Part shown: piece by piece, positions 1 through 6,171 of the stretch
Position numbering within the stretch: the stretch's first letter is position 1
Layout: each line of letters begins with the position of its first letter
From: Candidatus Zixiibacteriota bacterium
GTDB lineage: Bacteria > Zixibacteria > MSB-5A5 > CAIYYT01
DNA length: 6,181 nt
Reading direction: 5' to 3'
NCBI GenBank assembly: GCA_023134875.1
Contig: JAGLUH010000330.1
Coordinates: 1 to 6,181 of the forward strand
Notes under the pieces: generated by a model
Seen by the model: only the letters and a program-made list of their open reading frames with translations
The model's database searches: none
Told to the model about the DNA's origin: nothing
Translations under genes and position numbers: made by a program

Positions 1-2568
1 ATCGAGAAGATCGGTGCCGGTGGTATGGGAGAGGTATATCTGGCTGAAGATACCAGGCTTATCCGGAATGTCGCCCTCAAGTTTCTGTCACCATATCTTT
101 GCCAGGATCAAGATTTCCGCAGTCGGTTCACACGGGAGGCTCAGGCGGCAGCGAAGCTCGATCACCCCAATATCGTCACTATCCATGAGGTCAGCGAGTT
201 TCAGGGTCGCCCTTTCTTTGCCATGCAATACATTGAGGGGCAATCCACCAGGGAATGTATAGAAAGCGGTGTACGATCGTCAGGGCAGGTCGTCGATTTT
301 GTGATCCAGATTTGTGATGGATTGAGAGCTGCTCATCATTCAGGCATCATCCATCGAGACATTAAGCCCGCCAACATACTTATTGGGCGGGATGGCAGAC
401 CGAAATTGCTGGATTTCGGTTTAGCGATGGTAGAGGGGTCAGAGAAGCTCACCAAACCAGGTTCGATTGCAGGGACGGTTGGCTACCTGGCACCGGAGAT
501 ACTCAAAGGAAAACAAGCAGACCAGAGAACTGATATCTTCTCTCTCGGAGTGGTTATCTATGAGCTGTTCACCGGTCAGCAACCGTTTCGCCGAGGCAGC
601 GAGGCAGCGACCATCAATGCGATCTTAAATGAGACTCCCGAACCGCTAGGCGCCGATGTGCCTGTGGGACTGCAGAAGATCGTTGACAAAACATTAGACA
701 AGAATCCGGTGACACGTTATCAACATATCGATGACCTCCTGACTGACCTTAGTCAGGTCAAGCATGATACACATTCTCCGTGGATAGGCGGTTGGAGTAA
801 GGTTCCACCTACGTCATTGCGTCGGATTCGACTATACCCCAAGTTGGTCGGCTCTCTTGCACTGGTGGTGTTGCTTATGCTATGGTACTCCGGTAAGGGA
901 CGTGATGTTTTTTATTGGCTCGGTTTTGGCGGTGTACCGAACACAATACACCTTGCTGTTCTTCCTTTTACGAACATTGGCGGAACTGCATCCAGTCAGG
1001 CTTTTTGCGATGGTTTGTTGGAGACACTGACCAGTAAGCTGACGCTGCTTGAGCAATATCAAGGTCCACTCTGGGTTGTGCCGGCGAGTGAGGTTCGCGA
1101 AGTGGAAATCGCCAGCCCCAGTGGCGCCCGTAGAGCTTTCGGTGCCACTCTTGCGGTAACCGGCAGTTTTCAATACCTTGATAGCAGCGTTCGCTTAACC
1201 CTTAATCTGGTCGACACCAAAACCGACCGGCAGTTGCGATCCAGTATTATTGACGATTCAATGATAAGTCTCTCAGCCCTGCAGGATTCGACTATGATAA
1301 AGCTGGTTCGCATGCTTGAGGTGGAACTTCAGCCGAAAGACTTCCACCTGTTGACGGAAGGAGGAACTAATGTTCCCGAAGCCTACAATCTGTACCTGCA
1401 AGGACGCGGCTACCTGCAGCGCTTCCAAAAGGTGGAAAACATTGATACCGCTATCGTGATGTTTCAAAACGCGGTCGCTAAAGATCCCCAGTACGCTCTG
1501 GCGTACGCCGGCCTGGGGGAAGCCTACTGGCGCAAATATGAGGTTTATGGGGATCAGAGGGCTTTGGACCTTTCCATTTATAATAGTCAACATGCCGTCG
1601 AGTTAAACGATCAATTGACTCCGGTATACATCACCCTGGGTCTTGTTCACAGTGGCACCGGGAGATACGAACAGGCAATTGAAGATTTCGGCAACGCCCT
1701 GACACTCGATTCAGTTAGCCACCGCGCTTTGCGAGGCCTGGCTACAGTTTATGAATCTCTTGGTAGGTTAGATTCGGCAGAGTCTATTTATCGACGAGTG
1801 GTGGAACTTAAACCAGATTATTGGAGCGGCAATCTTGATCTCGGGTTCTTCTATGTCACGCAGGGGCGACGAGAAGATGCCCTCGATCAAGCAAGGAAAG
1901 TTCAGGAACTTGAGCCCGATGGCTTCGTTGCCTGGAACAATCTGGGCGCCTTATACTACTATCTGGATTTGTGGTCAGATGCTCGCGCTATGTGGGAACG
2001 TTCGCTTGAAATCGAACCCAATTATGGTGCCTATTCAAATCTTGGCAGTATTCACTATATGGAAGGCCGTTACGTGGATGCTGCCTATATGTGCGAGCAG
2101 GCACTGGAAGCGAACGACCGCGATTATCTGGTTTGGGGAAACTTAGCTTCGGCATATTACTGGATAGCTGGCAAGCGTCAGAAGTCGCTGGCCACCTATC
2201 GTCGTGCTATTCAGATGGCTGAAGAGCAAAGGAATTTGCATCCACAGGAGCTAACGATTCTATCCGCTCTGGCTGAATACTATGCTGCGATCAAGGACAC
2301 CACCAAGGCGTTGTCATTCGCACAGGAAGCGATATCTATTGCCCCCAATGATGTGGAAGTAATGATTACCATGGGTCTTGTAAACGAGTGGCTGGGTAAA
2401 CGAGACGCGGCTCTCAATTGGGTGACAGAGGCTTTGCAGCATGGTTACGAATTGAAGTACGTTGAGTCTCTGCCGATATTTCAACAACTGCTTACCGATC
2501 CACGGTTACATGATCTTCTTGAAACGACTCGCGATGAACCTCATTACGATTCCGGCGATATGAAGTAA
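1..2568 (+). CDS. Membrane Ser/Thr protein kinase with TolB-like and TPR domains, 5' partial
   Basis: The reading frame is open from base 1 and starts inside the kinase glycine loop (GAGGMGEV), so the true start is upstream, probably by some 10-20 residues; the ATG at 25 is internal. Counting residue 1 at base 1 (855 residues present), the Hanks kinase domain shows ATP-binding K27, HRD 118-120 with K122 and N125, DFG 138-140, a possible activation-loop phosphosite T159, APE 164-166 and D178, so it looks catalytically complete. A basic stretch precedes one hydrophobic segment (about 282-296), which should anchor the protein with the kinase in the cytoplasm. Residues 316-443 resemble the TolB N-terminal-like domain (AVLPF start). 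About ten TPR-like repeats follow from 459 to about 820, ending in the TDPRLHDLL-type tail often seen in such proteins. By family knowledge it phosphorylates Ser/Thr in response to something sensed outside the membrane. The ligand and substrates cannot be read from the sequence. Confidence 0.95.
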   Translation: MEKIGAGGMGEVYLAEDTRLIRNVALKFLSPYLCQDQDFRSRFTREAQAAAKLDHPNIVTIHEVSEFQGRPFFAMQYIEGQSTRECIESGVRSSGQVVDFVIQICDGLRAAHHSGIIHRDIKPANILIGRDGRPKLLDFGLAMVEGSEKLTKPGSIAGTVGYLAPEILKGKQADQRTDIFSLGVVIYELFTGQQPFRRGSEAATINAILNETPEPLGADVPVGLQKIVDKTLDKNPVTRYQHIDDLLTDLSQVKHDTHSPWIGGWSKVPPTSLRRIRLYPKLVGSLALVVLLMLWYSGKGRDVFYWLGFGGVPNTIHLAVLPFTNIGGTASSQAFCDGLLETLTSKLTLLEQYQGPLWVVPASEVREVEIASPSGARRAFGATLAVTGSFQYLDSSVRLTLNLVDTKTDRQLRSSIIDDSMISLSALQDSTMIKLVRMLEVELQPKDFHLLTEGGTNVPEAYNLYLQGRGYLQRFQKVENIDTAIVMFQNAVAKDPQYALAYAGLGEAYWRKYEVYGDQRALDLSIYNSQHAVELNDQLTPVYITLGLVHSGTGRYEQAIEDFGNALTLDSVSHRALRGLATVYESLGRLDSAESIYRRVVELKPDYWSGNLDLGFFYVTQGRREDALDQARKVQELEPDGFVAWNNLGALYYYLDLWSDARAMWERSLEIEPNYGAYSNLGSIHYMEGRYVDAAYMCEQALEANDRDYLVWGNLASAYYWIAGKRQKSLATYRRAIQMAEEQRNLHPQELTILSALAEYYAAIKDTTKALSFAQEAISIAPNDVEVMITMGLVNEWLGKRDAALNWVTEALQHGYELKYVESLPIFQQLLTDPRLHDLLETTRDEPHYDSGDMK

Positions 2569-2643
2569 CTGGAGGAAGACAGAATAATCGCTATAGAGAC
2601 GTGAATCAAGAATGGTAGAAATGCGAGCATAGCCCGCAACCGG

Positions 2644-2650
2644 AAAGGAG
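2644..2650 (+). promoter_or_regulatory. Shine-Dalgarno site of the cupredoxin-like gene
   Basis: AAAGGAG ends 9 bases before the ATG at 2660 and directly abuts an in-frame TTG at 2651. A ribosome cannot use the TTG with zero spacing, so this site decides the start in favour of the ATG at 2660. Confidence 0.75.
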
Positions 2651-2659
2651 TTGAAGAAC

Positions 2660-2995
2660 ATGGTAGGTACAGAATCGCCGAATGTGGACACTATTTTTAT
2701 TTTAGAGGTTAAGAGCAAGGATCAGCCTTGTTTGGCCGCACCGGAGGAATTATTTGTAGAGCCAGGAAACCAGGTGAAATTCAAAAACACCCTCGCCCAA
2801 AGCAATGCGAAGATCAAGTTTACAGATCAGGGTCTCTTTGGGCAACCTGAGCTTGATCTAAACCCAAACGAGGAAATCACCCTAACGGTACATGAAGTGG
2901 ATGTTGCTGCCTATCCGTTTGATCTCTATTGCAACGGTATTGATGCGTATCCCGATAAGGTTGCCAGGCCCAGGATCATCGTCTATAAACGGTAG
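2660..2995 (+). CDS. Small cupredoxin-like beta-sandwich protein without copper ligands
   Basis: This 111-residue protein starts at the ATG with AAAGGAG 9 bases upstream; an in-frame TTG at 2651 would add three residues but abuts the ribosome site. It has no signal peptide and no membrane segment, so it should be cytoplasmic. The pattern looks like a compact cupredoxin fold: an early strand (TIFILEV, 11-17), then VEPGNQVKF (33-41), ITLTV (73-77), the YPFDLYC strand (85-91) and a closing RIIVY (105-109). In blue copper proteins the last loop supplies Cys, His and Met. Here C91 is at the right place, but the only histidine is H78 and there is no methionine after M1, so type-1 copper binding is unlikely. 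It lies 91 bases after the kinase on the same strand, ahead of a shared terminator, so it may be co-transcribed and could be a partner or substrate of that kinase (inference). The fold assignment is tentative. Confidence 0.8.
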   Translation: MVGTESPNVDTIFILEVKSKDQPCLAAPEELFVEPGNQVKFKNTLAQSNAKIKFTDQGLFGQPELDLNPNEEITLTVHEVDVAAYPFDLYCNGIDAYPDKVARPRIIVYKR

Positions 2996-3053
2996 TTCTG
3001 GCGCGGGAACTCAGGGGAACAACAACCTTCTCTCGCACACTGTTTCTTGATAA

Positions 3054-3085
3054 AAGCCCCGCTATTACCAGCGGGGTTTGTCTTT
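3054..3085. terminator. Rho-independent terminator, probably bidirectional
   Basis: CCCCGCT (3057-3063) and AGCGGGG (3070-3076) form a perfect 7-bp stem around the 6-base loop ATTACC. The stem extends outward by a G:U and two A:T pairs. On the plus strand it is followed by TTTGTCTTT, and on the minus strand by CTTTTATC. It lies 58 bases after the cupredoxin-like gene and about 200 bases beyond the end of the minus-strand operon, so it can end plus-strand transcription and may also stop transcripts from the convergent operon. Confidence 0.8.
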
Positions 3086-3286
3086 GCGAAGAGAATCGTC
3101 GAATGCTATCCTTGCACTTATGGGAATTGCCACTATAAATCGTGGGCCACCGGTCCAAGTACTTCTTGTCCAGAATTGCGCAAGCACTTTCAGTACACTA
3201 TCAGATCGTTACAAAACTTGGCAAATGTTGACATGGATTACCTAAACATGGCTGTCCCTATCAAGAGTAGCACGTAGTTGCTGTGA
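3086..3286. other. Convergent intergenic region, no supported gene
   Basis: This spacer between the terminator and the stop codon of the 399-residue gene carries only open frames without a ribosome site or recognisable protein pattern. The one structured element I see is a sigma70-like hexamer pair at 3112-3139, listed separately. Confidence 0.5.
3112..3139 (+). promoter_or_regulatory. Possible sigma70-type promoter facing the minus-strand operon
   Basis: TTGCAC (3112-3117) and TATAAA (3134-3139) are separated by 16 bases, close to the bacterial housekeeping consensus. No supported plus-strand gene lies downstream. A transcript from here would run antisense into the 3' end of the 399-residue gene. 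It may be a chance match. Confidence 0.25.
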
Positions 3287-4486
3287 TTAGGTTATCAGTT
3301 CGAGGTATTCATACATCTCTCGCTTGTCGGTTAGGAGACTGTTCATCGCGTTGAGCCAATTTTGCTGGTATGCTGAAGTGTTGTCACCCAGAGTCAGACC
3401 AGTTGAAGCAATCTGAGAATGAATATTGATGGCAGTCTGTAGTTTTGAAATCGCAGCTTGTGCACGCTCACGCGCAGTAGACTGCCTCATAATGCGCGCG
3501 ATTTCATTGCAGATCACGCTCAGGAGATGTTTGTTGGCGTTCCATCGGTCGAACCCTGTTATGGGACGCGTGATGGCAGGCGGAGAAAACGGCGACGGCG
3601 TGTACAGCTGGTTTTGAAGTGCAGCCGGTAGTTGAGTAATCTCGTCAGGATATATGATCGTTCCCCACAGAGTGGTAGAGAAGAACCGAGCCGGGGCATC
3701 TCCTCCGCCTCCTTGAGCTGACGGAGGTTCCCATCGTTCGCGGTCAAAACGCCACAGGTTTTGGCTGTGCCCGACCCCTACGGCTTTGGCTCCAAACCCG
3801 GGAGAAAGAAGCGACATTGGACCCGCGTAGGCGTGCAGTACCGGTTTCCCTGTGCACGCGAGCTTGAGTCCTGCTACACAGCACCTTCTTATTGAATCGT
3901 AGGTTGATGGAATTCTCTCGCGCTTAAACTCAAATGCGTAATACCAACCGTCGCTATCCAGAGTGGTGGCATGTGACAAGATAGGCTCCACTGTCTGATC
4001 GGAACCGGTAACCGATTTACCCAGCACTATGGTCGCGTATGTCGGCAACGCAAGTTCTTTGCCCACATTCTTTGCGGCAGCAAATAACGTTCGATTTAGC
4101 TGAACAATATCATTTCGAGCGGCTTCGTAGACGACTGCCGGCGCGATGATGCCATCTACCTGCAAAGCCTGGGAAATCTGCCTAAGACTGTCCTCCATGC
4201 CGTTCAATTCCTGATCAGCAATCCGATTTAGAGCTGTTACACTAGCTCGGTAGGGGCTAATGGGATACGATTCCAACCTGTTATTCGAGAATCCGGGGTT
4301 GTAGAACTGCTGATCAATCAGTACGTGGGCACCCAAAGAGTGATATATCTGTGCATAGTGCTTCGCCAGGTCATGCTTCAAATCTCGTGGGCTTACTATT
4401 ACGCCGACACCGTGGCCCTTTTGAAGTAGCTCTTTAGCAATCTTCTGACTACGATCACCACAAAGGTGCCATGGTCCCTCCTTCAT
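3287..4486 (-). CDS. Unknown protein, possible alpha/beta-barrel enzyme (operon gene 3)
   Basis: I do not recognise this 399-residue protein. The ATG at 4486 overlaps the kinase stop as ATGA, and GGGAGG lies 6 bases upstream, so the start is secure. There is no signal peptide or membrane segment. Short hydrophobic strands alternate with helices as in a TIM barrel: GVGVIV (26-31) leading to SPRDL, HVLID (54-58) leading to QQFY, GIIAPAVVY (112-120), TYATIVLG (149-156), WYYAFEF (181-187), PVLHAYAGP (215-223) and AVGVGHSQNLW (235-245). Ends of such strands often carry active-site residues; D35, D58, Y62, H218 and H240 are candidates. A Cys-rich helix (CC at 202-203, C211) precedes the seventh strand, but no CxxC zinc motif is visible. 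Residues 253-312 are Gly/Pro-rich and look like linker; 315-397 look mostly helical. A remote relation to tRNA-guanine transglycosylase-type barrels crossed my mind, but their signature motifs are absent. It is the last gene of a coupled operon with a kinase and a nuclease-like protein. Confidence 0.85.
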   Translation of the reverse strand: MKEGPWHLCGDRSQKIAKELLQKGHGVGVIVSPRDLKHDLAKHYAQIYHSLGAHVLIDQQFYNPGFSNNRLESYPISPYRASVTALNRIADQELNGMEDSLRQISQALQVDGIIAPAVVYEAARNDIVQLNRTLFAAAKNVGKELALPTYATIVLGKSVTGSDQTVEPILSHATTLDSDGWYYAFEFKRERIPSTYDSIRRCCVAGLKLACTGKPVLHAYAGPMSLLSPGFGAKAVGVGHSQNLWRFDRERWEPPSAQGGGGDAPARFFSTTLWGTIIYPDEITQLPAALQNQLYTPSPFSPPAITRPITGFDRWNANKHLLSVICNEIARIMRQSTARERAQAAISKLQTAINIHSQIASTGLTLGDNTSAYQQNWLNAMNSLLTDKREMYEYLELIT

Positions 4487-5337
4487 GCTATGCCTCCCAA
4501 CTTGCGCAGTACTGCAGCCACCTGCGTAGCGTCATACGGGCGATCCGTTCGGTCCTTCTTCAAGAGTTTCTCGCCGATCAGTCTCCACCTTGAGGGCAAC
4601 CCAACCCAGATAGGTGCGTTCAGGTGGTCTTGAGAATCGCATATGCCATCGTATAGATCTTTGACTGTCATTTGGGGTTTCAAGAAGGGGTGTGCGCCTG
4701 TTAGGCTTTGATACATTAGGATGCCAAGCGCGAAAAGGTCGGTACGATGCTCAATATCATGTTTTGTACCCCTGCACTGTTCTGGGGCAAAGTAGGCTGG
4801 TGTACCGAACCTGGCACCGTCGATAGTTTGTGTGATATCCGGTAACTTCAGGTGACGAACTAGTCCAAAGTCGATGATTACCGGAGTCCAATCTGCTCGG
4901 ACACGAATGTTGCTCGGTTTCAGATCACGGTGTACGAGTTCGAGCTTTCGTAGCTCGCTCAAGCCATCGCATAACTTGGCAAAGAATTGCGCTACATCTT
5001 GCAGTTGCCAAGGCTGTTCAGTCTGCAACTTTGCGGATAAGTCATGGCCGTCAACGAATTCTTCAACAATGTAATGTCGTTGACCACTAGGTCTTGATGA
5101 ATAGGTGTATTCAACCAACCGTGCTAGATTCGGATGAGATATGGACACCAGTGCATCAATCTCGCGCTTTATTCTGTCGGTGTCACAGTCTGGACTGATG
5201 ATCTTGAGGCAGAGGTCGTTGCCGTCGTTATCACGCACGTGAAATGCGGCTTTCTGTTCGCTAGGCGTAAGAGCTTTGATGAAAGCAAACTGCGGGTAGT
5301 CCCGCCTTGCTGCGTCAATATCTATAACAAATGGCAT
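4483..5337 (-). CDS. Soluble Hanks-type Ser/Thr kinase lacking the glycine-rich loop (operon gene 2)
   Basis: This 284-residue protein is nearly all kinase domain, with no membrane segment or sensor domain, so it should act in the cytoplasm. Visible motifs: K45 in LCLKII, E59 as the probable helix-C partner, HRDLKPSN (136-143), DFG 156-158, GTPAYFAPE (178-186), D200 in DLFALG, and R266 in DRPYDA. Catalytic residues are therefore intact. The segment that should be the glycine-rich nucleotide loop (22-34, ALTPSEQKAAFHV) contains no glycine, so ATP binding may be unusual or need a partner. The start is firm: AGGAG sits 6 bases before the ATG, within the previous gene, whose stop lies 16 bases inside this one. 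The stop overlaps the next start as ATGA. This packing implies equal expression with both neighbours, which are the obvious candidate substrates (inference). It is clearly different from the TolB/TPR-linked kinase encoded at the start of the window. Confidence 0.95.
   Translation of the reverse strand: MPFVIDIDAARRDYPQFAFIKALTPSEQKAAFHVRDNDGNDLCLKIISPDCDTDRIKREIDALVSISHPNLARLVEYTYSSRPSGQRHYIVEEFVDGHDLSAKLQTEQPWQLQDVAQFFAKLCDGLSELRKLELVHRDLKPSNIRVRADWTPVIIDFGLVRHLKLPDITQTIDGARFGTPAYFAPEQCRGTKHDIEHRTDLFALGILMYQSLTGAHPFLKPQMTVKDLYDGICDSQDHLNAPIWVGLPSRWRLIGEKLLKKDRTDRPYDATQVAAVLRKLGGIA
4493..4498 (-). promoter_or_regulatory. Shine-Dalgarno site of the 399-residue gene
   Basis: GGGAGG on the minus strand lies 6 bases before the ATG at 4486 and inside the 3' end of the kinase gene. 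With the ATGA overlap it supports translational coupling. Confidence 0.75.
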
Positions 5338-6053
5338 CTATTGCTCCTGACATATTCAGCGGTTAGCTCAGCCAGCCTATAATAGTAATCCCATATGCGA
5401 GGTCGGAAACGCCTTGCTCCCCTGAGTACACGAACATCATCATGTGCGGTCACTCCTAAGATGCCGATACCTAGGAGACGAAACACTGATTCCGTCGATA
5501 CTCGCATTGCAAGATGGACAGGCAAGGCTACAAAAGAACGGTGGGCAAAAACTCGATTTCGTGCTGCCTGTGCTACCGCTCTTCGCCAGTCTAAAACCTT
5601 TGCTTCAATTGTGATGATTTCAGGAAGAATATCCTTCCACACAGTTGACAAGGAGTACACGTTATTAGCTTGTGAGACTATCTCCATCTCGACCATGCCA
5701 CTCAGGCAATGCACAATAATCTCCTGAGGTTGACCGACGCGATTGGCTATAGTTTCGGCTTTAGCACACCGTACGGCTCGCAAATACGCGAGTACGCGCG
5801 CCTTCGGTACATCTACATTACAAAGTGCATACACTTCGGGCTTAAAGGAGATCAGCACGATGTCCGGAATGCCTGCGCCGATGGGTACAGATCCGGCAGT
5901 CCACGATAGCTGATCAGAGACTGGGAATAGTTCAGATAACTGGCTCAACACCGTTTTCTCAATCGTCGATTCCGGACCCTCCCTTTGTGGTCGAAAGTAA
6001 ACAATGTCCATATTAGATCCCATGTTGGACGGGCTTTCCTTTTTCTTATTCAT
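5322..6053 (-). CDS. PD-(D/E)XK nuclease-like protein with internal winged-helix segment (operon gene 1)
   Basis: No family name is certain. Counting from the ATG at 6053 (243 residues), an N-terminal helix with E33 leads to GIPDIVLI (61-68), then a segment with winged-helix pattern (about 82-137: ARVLAYLRAV, AETIANRVG, a third helix, and NNVYSLS as wing), then TIEAKV (148-153) followed by WRRAVAQAARN and HRSFVALP (171-178). D64, E150, K152 and Q162 match the D...ExK...Q arrangement of PD-(D/E)XK phosphodiesterases, with the winged helix placed between the acidic D and the ExK strand. The C-terminal GIGILGVTAHDDVRVL (195-210) looks like further core strands. It is likely a cytoplasmic DNA-binding protein that may cut DNA; activity is inferred. 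The start is uncertain: TTG at 6062 has AGAGAG 7 bases upstream, ATG 6053 has no good site, and ATG 6023 has AAGGA at a long spacing. All choices keep the domains. As first gene it could also autoregulate the operon. Confidence 0.85.
   Translation of the reverse strand: MNKKKESPSNMGSNMDIVYFRPQREGPESTIEKTVLSQLSELFPVSDQLSWTAGSVPIGAGIPDIVLISFKPEVYALCNVDVPKARVLAYLRAVRCAKAETIANRVGQPQEIIVHCLSGMVEMEIVSQANNVYSLSTVWKDILPEIITIEAKVLDWRRAVAQAARNRVFAHRSFVALPVHLAMRVSTESVFRLLGIGILGVTAHDDVRVLRGARRFRPRIWDYYYRLAELTAEYVRSNRCHLL
5344..5348 (-). promoter_or_regulatory. Shine-Dalgarno site of the operon kinase
   Basis: AGGAG on the minus strand lies 6 bases before the ATG at 5337, inside the coding sequence of the nuclease-like gene. 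It fixes the kinase start despite the 16-base gene overlap. Confidence 0.75.
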
Positions 6054-6062
6054 TTCCAGCAA

Positions 6063-6080
6063 GATAAGGCTCTCTTTATC
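6063..6080. repeat. Imperfect palindrome next to the operon start
   Basis: GATAAGG (6063-6069) and CTTTATC (6074-6080) pair around a CTCT loop with one G:T mismatch. It abuts the TTG candidate start at 6062 and includes the weak AGAGAG site on the minus strand. It could be an operator for the winged-helix protein or a hairpin limiting translation, but a 7-base arm may also be chance. Confidence 0.35.
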
Positions 6081-6126
6081 AATTGCAACTACAAACTCAG
6101 GAGAAAAAGACTAAAGTGCCGCAGTT

Positions 6127-6171
6127 GGCTTGTTGAAGACAGGTGGCCCACTATTCAGGGCTTGTTGAAGA
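6127..6171 (+). repeat. Two direct copies of a 13-base repeat
   Basis: GGCTTGTTGAAGA occurs at 6127-6139 and again at 6159-6171, a 32-base offset, upstream of the minus-strand operon. No third copy was noticed elsewhere in the window. The copies may be binding sites or remnants of mobile-element ends. Confidence 0.65.

Noticed and set aside
14..262. 82-residue plus-strand open frame
   Set aside because: It lies in another frame over the conserved kinase N-terminal lobe and has no ribosome site or recognisable pattern.
880..1593. Minus-strand open frames at 880-1173 and 1273-1593
   Set aside because: Both are antisense to the TolB-like and TPR coding region, whose protein pattern is clear; the antisense products show no domain features.
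2506..2718. 70-residue minus-strand open frame across the kinase/cupredoxin gap
   Set aside because: It overlaps two real genes on the other strand, and its sequence looks like random translation.
2660..2995. Functional blue copper protein
   Set aside because: Only one histidine is present and no methionine occurs after the start, so the two-His/Cys/Met copper site cannot be formed.
3047..3277. 76-residue plus-strand open frame downstream of the cupredoxin-like gene
   Set aside because: It starts inside the terminator hairpin region, lacks a ribosome site and has no coherent protein pattern.
3287..4486. Assignment of the 399-residue protein as a tRNA-guanine transglycosylase or DpdA
   Set aside because: The barrel-like pattern is compatible, but the zinc-binding CxCxxC...H site and known catalytic signatures are not visible, and no preQ0 pathway genes are in the window.
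5134..5909. Plus-strand open frames at 5134-5382, 5395-5727 and 5709-5909
   Set aside because: They are antisense to the kinase and nuclease-like genes, are rich in unlikely composition, and have no supported starts.
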